Shown here piece after piece: positions 1 to 10,005 of a stretch of DNA of 64,000 nt. The translations under genes were made by a program, and so were the position numbers. Where the stretch lies: contig NC_083566.1 in the NCBI RefSeq assembly GCF_019925205.1, positions 32,798,001 to 32,862,000 on the forward strand, written 5' to 3'. Source of the stretch: Metopolophium dirhodum (Eukaryota > Arthropoda > Insecta > Hemiptera > Aphididae). The notes beneath the pieces were generated by a model. The model did not search any database and had not been told where the DNA came from. It saw nothing but the letters and a program-made list of their open reading frames with translations. The first letter of the stretch is position 1. The number at the start of each line of letters is the position of its first letter.

Positions 1-1494
1 ACTGACATACTTTGTATAGGCACACAAAAGGGTTGCGTAGAGTTTTATAATGTGGCCAGTGGAAGTATCCAATCAAAAGTCAATGTTCAATCAAAGGCTA
101 TCAAGAGCATTTATCGTTTGGGGCAACATTTATACATTGGCTCAGACGATGGTTATGTTGTTAAGTTTGACTTGAAGACTAATAAATTAGAAGCAAAAAT
201 GAAAGTCGGTAAAATGTGTGCGGTAGCTGTATTACCTGACGGAAAGATGTTGACAGCATCCAGAGAAATTAAATTATGGAATTTTCCTTCTGGCGAGTTG
301 GTTCATAAATTCACTGGTCATAAGAATGAAATTCATTCGTTACACATTATAGAAGCAGACAAATGTTATTTGTTGAGTTCTGCTAGAGACCGTTTTATTA
401 ATATATGGTCTCTCAGTGACCTTAAACCAGACCCATTAGCTTCATTAGTCGCAGAAGATAATATTTCATCCGTGTATGTACATAATATGCGTAATAACAT
501 CACAGTGACAGTAACAACAGAAAGTGGTACATTGCATGTGTTTGAACATGTACTTAATGGTTGTGTTGCACATCCACTTAAACCTCACGGAACCCTTCAA
601 ATAGCTGTTGATAATATTAAAGATGAAGAAACTGTACAAATGCCAATTATATGTAGTAAAATTTATGATTCTGCAGTATATGTAACCTATGGCACTAGAC
701 CATTTTTGGCATTTGAAAATATTAAATTACAAAAACTAAACAAATGTACATTTATTGCAAGACAAGACCCAAGAAAATCTAAATCAATTGTAGGGAACCA
801 TATTATTAATCCAAATATTACAGACTCTAAATGTATTGAACTGAAAAATAGTAGATCGTCAAATTTACCACTTGAAACAAGACTTCAAAATATGTCAGAA
901 GAAATTGAAAACACTGTTCAAACCAAAGGTGAAAGTATTGTTCATTTGTTAATACAAGGTCTTCGTAGCAATGATAAAAGTCTTTTAGAGTCCGCTTTAT
1001 TTGTTAAAGATGAACGCACAATTGATAATACTGTTTCACGCTTACCACTACAATCCATCATCATGCTTGTACGTAAGTTAATACGTCTATCACAAGACAG
1101 AACACTGGTAAGTTCTGTAAGTGCTAAATGGTTGTCTGCTGTATTACGTATACACTCATCCCTGTTATTAGCTAATCCAGATGTTTTAGAAACCTTTCTG
1201 CCATTAGAAAATGTATTGAGTACAAGATTAAACAATTTTGAACAACTTGGATTGTTAGAGTTTAAACTAAAAGCTGTAGTTGACAGTCTAAACTTTGACA
1301 AACGAGATAAAGAAAAAGAGCAAGATGCTCTTTTGGTATATAACGACTCGGATGATGAAGACAAAAGAACAACTGATGAAGAAGCTTTATTAACATACAA
1401 CGAATCTAACAGTGAAGATCAAAGTACATCCGATGAAGAAGAATCAATGGATATAGACTTGAATAGTGATGATCATCCTAGTATATTAAGGTGA
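1..1494 (+). CDS. WDR43: WDR43/UTP5-like small-subunit processome protein, 3' part
   Basis: The frame is open from base 1 (codon phase 1) to a TGA at 1492-1494, so this is the C-terminal part of a longer gene whose 5' end lies outside the window. A GTG at 52 is an internal valine, not a start. The first ~270 residues have WD40-like blocks (for example SAVCIGT-like openings, IKLWNF near nt 270-290 and FINIWSL near nt 394-415). A Utp12-type helical domain follows at about nt 925-1290 (SIVHLLIQGLRSND onward), then an acidic tail rich in Asp, Glu and Ser. WD40 plus Utp12 plus acidic tail is the layout of WDR43/Utp5, a t-UTP (UtpA) subunit needed in the nucleolus for pre-rRNA transcription and early 18S processing. 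Other Utp12-domain proteins (WDR3, TBL3, WDR36, PWP2) are longer, so WDR43 is the best fit. The tail contains a perfect head-to-tail 19-codon repeat (1327-1440). No intron is visible. Confidence 0.85.
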   Translation, partial: TDILCIGTQKGCVEFYNVASGSIQSKVNVQSKAIKSIYRLGQHLYIGSDDGYVVKFDLKTNKLEAKMKVGKMCAVAVLPDGKMLTASREIKLWNFPSGELVHKFTGHKNEIHSLHIIEADKCYLLSSARDRFINIWSLSDLKPDPLASLVAEDNISSVYVHNMRNNITVTVTTESGTLHVFEHVLNGCVAHPLKPHGTLQIAVDNIKDEETVQMPIICSKIYDSAVYVTYGTRPFLAFENIKLQKLNKCTFIARQDPRKSKSIVGNHIINPNITDSKCIELKNSRSSNLPLETRLQNMSEEIENTVQTKGESIVHLLIQGLRSNDKSLLESALFVKDERTIDNTVSRLPLQSIIMLVRKLIRLSQDRTLVSSVSAKWLSAVLRIHSSLLLANPDVLETFLPLENVLSTRLNNFEQLGLLEFKLKAVVDSLNFDKRDKEKEQDALLVYNDSDDEDKRTTDEEALLTYNESNSEDQSTSDEEESMDIDLNSDDHPSILR

Positions 1495-1700
1495 ACCTTT
1501 ATTAAATTACCTCCAAATGTTGTTCTGTATTGTATATTTATACAATTAATACCCATTAAGTGTCCTTATTTGTTTATAACAAAAATATTTTTGTTAGAAA
1601 ATATGTCACTCAAGTAAGAGCGTACCATGCAATGTATAAAACATTTTCATACGTCAAGTTGAATAAACATTTTGTAAAAATATATTTTTAAATAATTTAT
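1495..1700 (+). promoter_or_regulatory. 3' UTR and likely polyadenylation region of the WDR43-like gene
   Basis: AT-rich sequence directly follows the stop codon. The first canonical AATAAA is at 1662-1667, about 170 bases after the stop, followed by T-rich sequence. This is a plausible cleavage region; the exact site cannot be seen. Confidence 0.4.
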
Positions 1701-3498
1701 TTGTAACTTTTTAAGTTCTATATAATATGTTTATGGTTTATTGTTCAAATTATATTAAGTAAAAAACAAAACAAAAAAGTTGTGACCAGTGATAAATACT
1801 GATCTATTATATATTATTTTAAAAACTAATTTAAATAATTTAAACATTATGAATGTAGTGTGTATTCCTAACACTATTCTACTCTAAAATTAATAAAAAT
1901 CATTTTATAGTTTTGGAATATAACAGGTTTCAGCAATACCGGCTAAAAAAATTTGGCCATGATTATGAGTTTTGACTCATTAGTCATAATATAGTTTACA
2001 TACCTGGAGTTAGTGGTTGGACTAAAGTCTTTAATACCAAATATCAATCCTATACAAAAATTCAATTTAAAATCCTATGTGCTGCAAAGATCACCTAATG
2101 AGTTGTAGCGAGTGTAAACTAAATCTCTGTAACATTGTTCATTTGAGGCTTGCTTTTATCTATATCCGGGTGCCATCATTATATTGGGCAATGGACTCAT
2201 TTAATTGTTTAAATTATAAAATTAAGTACAATAACACTATTATAGGTATGGTACATTATTATTTGTAGTAACACAATTCATATTTTTCATTTATATAGAA
2301 AAATATACAATATTATAGATATCTATTACATGTAAATATTTAAAACACAAGTATAATAACAAAATCTTAGGGAGATTATACATAATATTGAATATTATAA
2401 CTATAATTTTAAATTAATAATTATATAATGCCTTAACATTTTACTCATTACCTCCTTTTTATCTGTCATTATTACTAATATTTCTAATGACTAATGAGTA
2501 AAGAAATAATAACTACTAAATCAGCGTTTCTTTAACTGTTTTCCGTGGAACCCCAGGGTTTCTCGAAACTCATTAAATATAAATTTAGAAATCCTGTTTG
2601 TCTGTCATTTTAAAATATTTTTTGAGTTAAATACAATATACACATTATTATTGTATGAAATTATTATTTTTATTGCAACATATTTTTTGGATTAAATACA
2701 GTATACACACTGGGCCGGCGAGGTACCCACGATAACGGTTACTTTCTTGATGAGCCGCTGCTGATAAATGCTGCTGTGTGAAAAATTGTTTATATTAGGT
2801 GTTTTAAGATTTTAGATTTCGGTTTGGCTCATTGTCTACCCCTCTCATCATCGATGCATCATGAGTAATTATTATTATAATTTATAACTAGGGCGTGGAT
2901 TTAAATATTAATTTAATTTTCTAAGACATAGCAGCTAAAAATTTGTTTCATACATCAACGAATTGAAAAATGAAATTTTTATACAGCATTTTCTAAAAAC
3001 TTTTTTGATATTTAGGTAGAGCACTTTCTTTTAGTTTTTAGGACATTTTTATTGGTAAAAGGCATTTTTCGTACATTTTGGTTATTTCAGATAAACATTC
3101 CATAAACTCGAAACCACGATAGATAAAGTATCAACAGGTAAAACTTTATCTATATACACCGTTATTTCTTTATATTATGACTATAAAAAGTTGACTCATT
3201 TAATTTGTTGACCTACTCATTTGTTTAATACTTACATACGTAAATTTTACATGTCGAGCAAATATATTTTTTTTGCTCAATTTTAATATTTATTTCATTA
3301 GGTAATAAACAAACAATTTTTGTTCTTTAAAAAATAATTTAATGTATACATTTATGTTTCAAACATTTAAAAAAAAAAATAATTTTTTTGTAGGGCATTT
3401 TTAGATTTTTATTATATAATTAAATTAATATTATAAATATTTTTGTAGTGAATCAAATAGTGTACTTGGTGTTAGACAAATTGTAGACACGGATCCAT
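1701..3498. other. AT-rich intergenic DNA, no gene seen
   Basis: No coding region with recognisable protein content. At 2521-2575 there is a CAGCGTTTCTTTAACTG...GTGGAACCCC stretch resembling the end of the hAT-like element at 29793-30314, so it is probably a relic of that family. The rest is low-complexity A/T sequence. Confidence 0.5.
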
Positions 3499-3542
3499 GA
3501 ATTCGTAGAAATATATATTCGAATATATATTTCTACGAATTC
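3499..3542. repeat. Perfect 44-bp palindrome
   Basis: The sequence from 3499 to 3542 equals its own reverse complement over 44 bases. It starts and ends with GAATTC, has TTCGAA at its centre, and needs no spacer. It could extrude as a cruciform or be the fused ends of an inverted-repeat element. No function is evident. Confidence 0.9.
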
Positions 3543-3757
3543 AAAATTCATGTAGCAAAACGCATATACCCCTGGCTTTGGATGCACTTTTATTGACGTA
3601 GAGTTTGTGAAAAAAATTCGAAAAGGCTTTGAATCCACATGGATTAAGTGTAAAATGTGCAACTTATTGACTACAATTTTATCAGAAACTAAAAAAGAAA
3701 GCAGAATTTATAATATCACTTACACTTACATTAACTGCCAAAAAAACATAAGAGTAT

Positions 3758-4200
3758 GAAACCCGAAACCAATCTGATAGCCAAACTTGGTTTATTGAAC
3801 CAAGAAATCGTCTTACGCTTCTAATTTTGGTAAAATTTGTAAAATACGTCCGAACACTTCGTGTAATAATAGTGTTTGAAATGTTATATACCTAATACCA
3901 ATAATACTAAAACTAATGCCATCGACTATGGTAAAGAATCAGAAGATATGGTAATAAAAACATTGGAAAAGATCATTAAGAAACCAATACAAAAATGTGG
4001 GTTTTTTGAAGACGATAATATTCCATACTTAGCAGCAACGCCTAGGAACGCATTTTTTCTTTTTTTCACAACAAAAAAATATATTTTATTTTATATGATA
4101 TAGTTAAGGACAGTTTGAAAATAATGCTACTGTTGAAGTCAAATGTCCGTTTCCCATTAAAGATTATGAAAGTTTGGTACAAGCTCTTCTTGAAAAAAAG
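3758..4200 (+). pseudogene. Broken YqaJ-type (lambda-exonuclease fold) recombinase/nuclease copy
   Basis: Protein-like blocks follow one another in the order of the YqaJ exonuclease domain but in different frames. From 3758 there is QTWFIEPRNRL. One frame over follows SNFGKICKIRP and TSCNNSV, then a stop. From about 3909 comes AIDYGKESEDMVIKTLEK, then CGFFEDD and IPYLAATP. After an A/T insertion the blocks resume at 4116 with VEVKCPFPIKDYESL, ending at LLEKK before a GTTAGT. ATP...VEVKCP resembles the catalytic core in which acidic residues bind metal. Frameshifts, an in-frame stop and the inserted stretch show it is not a working gene here. Such YqaJ-domain genes are common in aphid genomes, usually linked to transposons or viral-like elements. 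A spliced gene with a poor assembly is the alternative. The next segment is filled by repeats, so no downstream part is recognised. Confidence 0.6.
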
Positions 4201-4250
4201 GTTAGTTTTATACCTATTTTTGTATTTTGTAGTCAGGGGTATTTAATATA

Positions 4251-5724
4251 AAAAAGGTGGATAAGTGGATGCCGCTCTGCTGTACAGTAGGTTACAAGTG
4301 GGTCACTGTAATGGATGGTGTTAAATTTGAATTCAATGATATAATATCATTGTATTAGAAAAACGATTCTGAGCGAAAACGGTCAGTCAGCCTATGATAT
4401 TACCAAGTATATTTGATGATATTATTGTGAATAAAGTAATTTATATATAACATATTTACGTGGAACCTTGTTTTAAATTTTTAATCCTTAGCTACAAAAG
4501 TTGAACATTTTATAAATTTTTAACTACAAAATAATTATTACATTTTAAATTTGATAAATTTTGTCAAAATTTGAACTTTAAATGCTTATAAAAAAAATTG
4601 TGCCTATATATTTTCGATATTTTTCAACTGCTATTATAACAATATATCAGGTGCCTTGCATTAAATTTTCACGCTTTTCTACCCAACAAATAAAATTTTA
4701 ATGATAATTATAGAGAAAAAAAACTAAAAAAATTTAAAACAGACAATGTTTGTAAACAGCTCAAAAAGTGTCAAATTATTTTCAAAATGTTATGGTGTAT
4801 AGAAAATGCTAATATAAACATTCAGTGAAATTGCTTGTACCTACGACCATTTGTTTTTAGAGTTGCAACAAAAACCAAAATCGATTTTCTCGAAAACAGA
4901 TTTTGCGTAAAAATTCCCGTTTTTCCTTCATTTTTCTTTTGTTTTTCACGTCGCTTTTGAAAATTACTGGGAAATTTTTACTTTTGACCCCCCAAAGTAC
5001 TAACTAGATTCACTTTCCTATCAGAAAAGTTACTGTTGAAGAAAATTTAAACACTTTTACTGTCCTAATAGGTAATGACATACACAAAGAAAAATAAAAA
5101 AACATTTAAAAAAAACACACATCATTATAAAATCAATACATTCATCACTTCGCTCAGAATCTAAAATAGCATAAATTCCGTTTTGTGAAGTGCATTTTAG
5201 TAGTAATTACTGTTTTCTTTTAACTTGACTGTATGGTTTTTTTTATTTATTAAATACAGAATCTATAAAAAGCAACATTATTATTTTGGTGGATATTATA
5301 ATTTACAATAAATTTTCATCTAAACTATAATTATTCAAAGTATTTTAGATTCTGAGCGAAGCGATGAATGTATTGATTTTACAATGATGTGTGTTTTATT
5401 TTTATTTTTGTGTCTGTCATCGCTCATCACCTTTTAGAACAATAAAAGTGCTTGGATTTTCTTCAACAGTAACTTTTCTGATAGGAAAGTGAATCTAGTT
5501 GGTACTTTGGGGGGGTTAAATATTCTTTATTACAAGTAGTACTTTATTCAAAATAATATCATCAAATATACTTGGTAATATCATAGGCTGACTGACCGTT
5601 TTCGCTCAGAATCGTTTTTCTTATACAATGATATTATATCATTGAATTCAAATTTAAAACTATCCATTACAGTGACCCACTAGTAACATACTGTACAGCA
5701 GAGCGACATCCACTTACCCATCTT
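4251..5724. repeat. Foldback arrangement of the GATTCTGAGCG repeat family
   Basis: The left end (about 4255-4400) has GGTGGATAAGTGGATG, CTCTGCTGTACAGTAGG, GTCACTGTAATGGATGG and CGATTCTGAGCGAAAACGG. The right end (about 5560-5720) carries the reverse complement of the same words, ending in CATCCACTTACCC. Internal blocks around 5020-5165 (CCTATCAGAAAAGTTACTG; ATCACTTCGCTCAGAATC) are mirrored at 5345-5500. The whole is therefore two inverted copies of one dispersed repeat. There is no reading frame of note. It looks like a non-autonomous DNA element; related copies occur near 20, 52-53, 55-56 and 61 kb. Confidence 0.75.
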
Positions 5725-6275
5725 TTTTTTAGTTTTTTTTTCTACAAATATCAATAAAATTTTATTTGTTGGGTAAAAAAGCTTGACAATTTAATACAAG
5801 GCTCCTACTATATTGTTACAATGACATTTGAAAAATATTAAAAATCCTTAGTCACAAATTTTCAAGCTTTTTTACCCAACAGATAAAATTTTATTGATAT
5901 TTATAGAAAAAAAAAATGGAAACTGAAAATGTCCGTAAACAGCTCAAAATATTTAGAAAATATTATGGTGTATAGAAAATGCTAATATAAACGTTCAGTC
6001 AAAATTTCATGTACCTACGGTCAGAAGAGTTACACCAAAAACCAAAATCGATTTTCTCAAAAACAGATTTTGCGTAAAAATTCCCGTTTTTTCCTTAGTT
6101 TTTCTTTTGTTTTTCACGTCGCTTTTGAAAACTATTTGGAAATGTATACTTTTGACCCCCCCAAAGTACCAACTTGATTCACTTTCCTATCAGAAAAGTT
6201 ACTGTCGAAGAAAATCCAAGCACTTTTACTGTCCTAAAAGGTGATGACAGACACAAAAAAAAATTTAAAAAAAAA
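5725..6275. repeat. Further partial copy of the GATTCTGAGCG repeat family
   Basis: Contains the same internal words as the preceding element in the same order (AAAACAGATTTTGCGTAAAAA, TTTCACGTCGCTTTTGAAAA, CACTTTCCTATCAGAAAAG, CCTAAAAGGTGATGACA), plus two mirrored blocks around the word TTTTACCCAACA. No coding content. Confidence 0.65.
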
Positions 6276-7190
6276 GTTTCTGAGTACCAACGAGTTACTA
6301 CCAACTAGATAACAAAAAAGTCACTTGAACTTTTAGAATAGGTACCTATTTTGATATTATATGTATAAAACAATATATATTATTATATCATTGACCGAAT
6401 TAACATTGAATATTAATATAATATTATCATTTAAATTGTACTCTGAAGTCTGAAGTGTATACGTTGCATAATTGGTATACTATTTTATATATGATTATGA
6501 AACTCTGAAGAGCAAACGATTGAGTGTGCATGGTATCATCTACTTTAGAATGCCAGTTTTTTTTTTTTCATTGTTACAGCAACAAAATCATGGTTATTAG
6601 CTTACAATATGATTATTTGACAAAAATGATAGGTTAAATTAAGTTGTACATTTCAATTTTTTTTAAAAAAGTGAGTGCCAGTTTTATAACTATTTCTATG
6701 ATGGTTTTTCTATATATACCTTTGCGTATATGAAAAAAAACGAAAAAATAATTCAGAATCAATTTCTGTCTAAAAGTTATCATTGCTCTCAAATTAAATT
6801 TGACTATTTTCTTTATTGCTGAGGTCAGAGAAGCGTGACTACTGTGTCAAAATCCTAATTTGTGCATCCCTTCTGGGGTTTTTTTTTTTTATTTTTATTT
6901 ACGATTTAATACTTTTCTATTTTTGTAAAAAATCCCGTTTTTCCTTAATTTTTCATGTCGCTTTTGAAAACTACTGGGAAATGTATACTTTTGACCCCCC
7001 CCCCCCCCAAAGTACCAACTAGATTCACTTTCCTATCAGAAAAGTTACTGTTGAAGAAAATCCAAGCACTTTTACTGTCCTAAAAGGTGATGACACACAA
7101 AATAAAAAAATTAAAGATTAAAAAAAAACACACATCATTATAAAATCAATGCATTCATCGCTTCGCTCAGAATCTAAAAAAAAGAAAATT
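6276..7190. repeat. GATTCTGAGCG-family copy, inverted relative to the copy at 55.6-56.3 kb
   Basis: Opens with GAGTACCAACGAGTTACTAC and GTCACTTGAACTTTTAGAA and closes with TTCATCGCTTCGCTCAGAATC at about 7152-7174. The same words appear reverse-complemented and in reverse order between about 55590 and 56340. An interruption with a short reading frame (6816-7022) is shared by both and is not coding. Confidence 0.7.
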
Positions 7191-7452
7191 ATAAATTATA
7201 TTATATTTGTTGAACTTATATTAATTTTTTTCATGGTTAAATTACAGGAAATTGCTTATACATTTTGTAAAGACGAAATGGCCAAGGCCGGTCAAAATAT
7301 AGATTTCCCTCACCAAATAATTACCTCAGTCCACCCCTGTATACACATTATTATTTATTATTATCCCAACAAAAACACTTCGTCAAACTCCGTGTAAAAA
7401 ATTGCTAGGGCAATAAAAACTGGTCATCTTCAGCATTATAAAGATGTGATGT
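7191..7452. other. Intergenic stretch, nothing certain
   Basis: A possible acceptor (TTACAG at about 7244-7249) is followed by an open stretch that translates to a charged peptide (TFCKDEMAKAGQNIDF). I do not recognise it. It could be a remnant exon of the YqaJ-like copy upstream, but nothing proves this. Confidence 0.25.
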
Positions 7453-7721
7453 CATGAATAAATGCTAAGTAAATTAAATTAAAAATAAATGTATTCTATC
7501 TCAATTATTTATTTACTTTGCAAAAGTTAATTTTATTTATAAATTAATAACTTTTTACAAAACAAATTTAGTAACATTTGTAATGGAAATTAGTTAAATA
7601 CCTAGTCTAGTTACGAACATAGGTACCTACATGTTTATTTGTCGAAATAAATTCTCGCAAAGTAAATAATTGAGATAGAATAAATTTATTTTTAATTGAA
7701 TTTACTAAGCATTTATTCATG
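7453..7721. repeat. Long imperfect hairpin (inverted repeat, arms about 65-70 bp)
   Basis: The left arm at about 7453-7522 (CATGAATAAATGCTAAGTAA ... TCTATCTCAATTATT ... ACTTTGC) is mirrored by the right arm at about 7656-7721 (GCAAAGTAAATAATTGAGAT ... TTACTAAGCATTTATTCATG) with few mismatches, around a loop of about 130 bases. Probably a foldback element; transcribed, it would form a long dsRNA stem. Confidence 0.75.
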
Positions 7722-8627
7722 CGTTTCTTAGAATTTATTCTGTGAGATAGACGAAACAATAATTTTATTAAATTAAATTTGAATAAGTTTGTAAACTTAA
7801 ATCTTACTAATCTTAGTATGCAACACCTTTCCGCAAATGTTTGAAATTTAAACATTTTCATACAAAATACACATGTGTAGATAACTTGTAATTAATACAA
7901 CTTACTAAATTAATACAATTGTCCACATTTGATGACGTTTTATAAAAATACTATATAATTCACATAATATATAAATTTATTTCCGTACATACATTCATAA
8001 TTTTACAAATAATTAGCCTTACTTCCAAGAAAGGAATTAACCAGTAGTAGATTTTTTTATAATAAACTAGCCTTTATTCTTTATCTTTACAACAATTTTC
8101 TTTTGTCAATCTGTTTAAATTAATATTAGATCTGAATATCTGATGATAGATATTGATAACATTTTGCTTAACATTATGAAACAACACATTTTCAATTATG
8201 AATTAAGTAATTTAAAGTATTTAATATAGGTATATAGTATATATTTTGTATTTTAAGTAGTTTCATATTGTATGTGGAATGTCAGCGATTCAAAAGATGT
8301 TAGTTTTAAATGAAGTTGAAGCCATTTCAACAGTAAAATGAAATAGTGGTTTATTTTCAATTGTAAAATGTATTTTATTTATTTTGTATGGCTTGTAACC
8401 CAAATCAACTTATCAAAGGTGGTACCTTATTACTAAATTATTTTGTTATTAACTTTATTCCCGCCAAATTTATTACTCGAGTAAATATTTAGAATTACAA
8501 AAAATTAAGTTTTAATCGTATAACTTTATAATTCCCCTTTCAGCGATGAACATTATGCACATATTATTTTGTGTACAATATAGATATTTGAATTAATTAA
8601 CTTTAAAATTATTCACTGTGTATTTCT
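7722..8627. other. AT-rich intergenic DNA, nothing seen
   Basis: No coding frame with protein-like composition, no repeat with visible ends. Confidence 0.5.
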
Positions 8628-8828
8628 AAAGCCCGATCCTGACCATGAAACATTTGTCAACACTGTCGGAAACATAATATGTTTCTGTCATTGTCGTCGA
8701 CAAAATTTATGTTACGTTAATACCGCTCACGAGGGGAAATCAGAAACATTGTCGGAAACACATATTGCAGATTGCTTCCGACAAATTTTTCTTTGGTCTG
8801 GAGTCGGGACGAACCGGACGGGGCTTTA
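8628..8828. mobile_element. Candidate MITE with degenerate terminal inverted repeats
   Basis: The left end reads TAAAGCCCGATCC. The right end reads CCGGACGGGGCTTTA, its approximate inverse. Internal words such as AACA(C/T)TGTCGGAAACA occur twice (around 8670 and 8745). About 200 bp, no coding capacity, no clear target duplication. Confidence 0.45.
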
Positions 8829-8899
8829 ATGCTTCACGGGCGAATCATGGTTGAAATACCGAGGTCTGAAATGTTTGTTTGGGTTTCGAATTTTGAGCA

Positions 8900-10005
8900 C
8901 GGATATATTATTATAATAAATATTATATAATATCAGCTTGGTCCGGCCGGCCGGTATCATATTGATCTGTGTCCCGGCGTATTTTCGAGTAATTACAGTG
9001 TCTTTGGAACGACGATCGCATCAGCGCTCCATGGCTGTACACATATATATACGATTGCTTGTGATCGCATCTTAGGTTAGCGACGTTAGCGTATTCAGTT
9101 CAGTGGTACCACTACCACAGAATAATAGTGGAACGCACTTTTTCTCACTATTATTCTCATTATCGATGGTAATTCGCAGCTGCTGTAGCCGCAGCCCGCC
9201 CGGCACCCGCCGGTTGAACTATAGTGTGCCGTGTATCGTGTATGGTGTACTGTGACACACTGACACTGTGTATTAAAATTTTAAATAATACCATGTTAAG
9301 CCGACTGTGGTGTGACTTCAAAGTTTAAACTTCTTATCATCACGAAATACGTATTCGTCGTACTAGGTTTTTTTCCTTGTAAATACAAAATTTTAGTACA
9401 TCTGACATCATATTATACTTATTTACGGTACATCACTACATCATTCAGTCGTACACGTGTGAAGTTTTAAATGAAATATATTATGACGCACTGTGGCGTA
9501 CACTCTACACAACCTGCTATTAGATTGTAGCGACACCGAATGTAAACACTAAACTATTTGATTTAAACAATATTACTTTTTAATATTTAGTATATTTTTT
9601 CTAATTATCACTATATTTAGTGTTTTGCTCCACAGTTTGTCAATCTGAGGCGGCGGCCTGTGGCGGTGAAGCCCTAGAATCAACATTCGCTAGTACGCAA
9701 CGCTACTAGAATTTTGGAGTTTTGAATAACGTTAAATGCAAATATTATTCAATTGCCAGTTATAGGTAATATTTGATAATCGTACGACGAAGAAACGCCT
9801 GAGCAGCGGGCATTGGGATTAATGAATAGCTGTACAGAGGACAAATTTATACGAAACCGTAACAATTCAATCGGGCCGACTTGTTGATAATTTTGTTTTA
9901 TACTTTTCGGATAAGATCTAATAATTTTTCTCGCCGTTTTCAATTTTAAGCGAACTTTGCTCGTCAGTTATTGTAGAATATTACGTTGCTTTCGGTTGTG
10001 CTACA
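8900..10005 (+). promoter_or_regulatory. Likely promoter and 5' UTR region of the DAXX-like gene
   Basis: Base composition changes to more G+C with many CpG (for example around 8940-9000, 9060-9090 and 9180-9240), in contrast to flanking AT-rich DNA. An arthropod-initiator-like TCAGTTC lies at about 9096, and CATATATATACG is at about 9040. The start codon of the gene follows at 10006. The exact start site and any 5' untranslated exon cannot be fixed from sequence. Confidence 0.35.

Noticed and set aside
942..1400. 152-codon open frame on the minus strand
   Set aside because: It is the antisense of the WDR43-like coding sequence; its Ser/Leu-rich product mirrors the acidic tail and Utp12 domain.
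7248..7310. Possible exon encoding TFCKDEMAKAGQNIDF
   Set aside because: Acceptor-like sequence is present, but the peptide is not recognised and no donor or partner exon could be tied to it.
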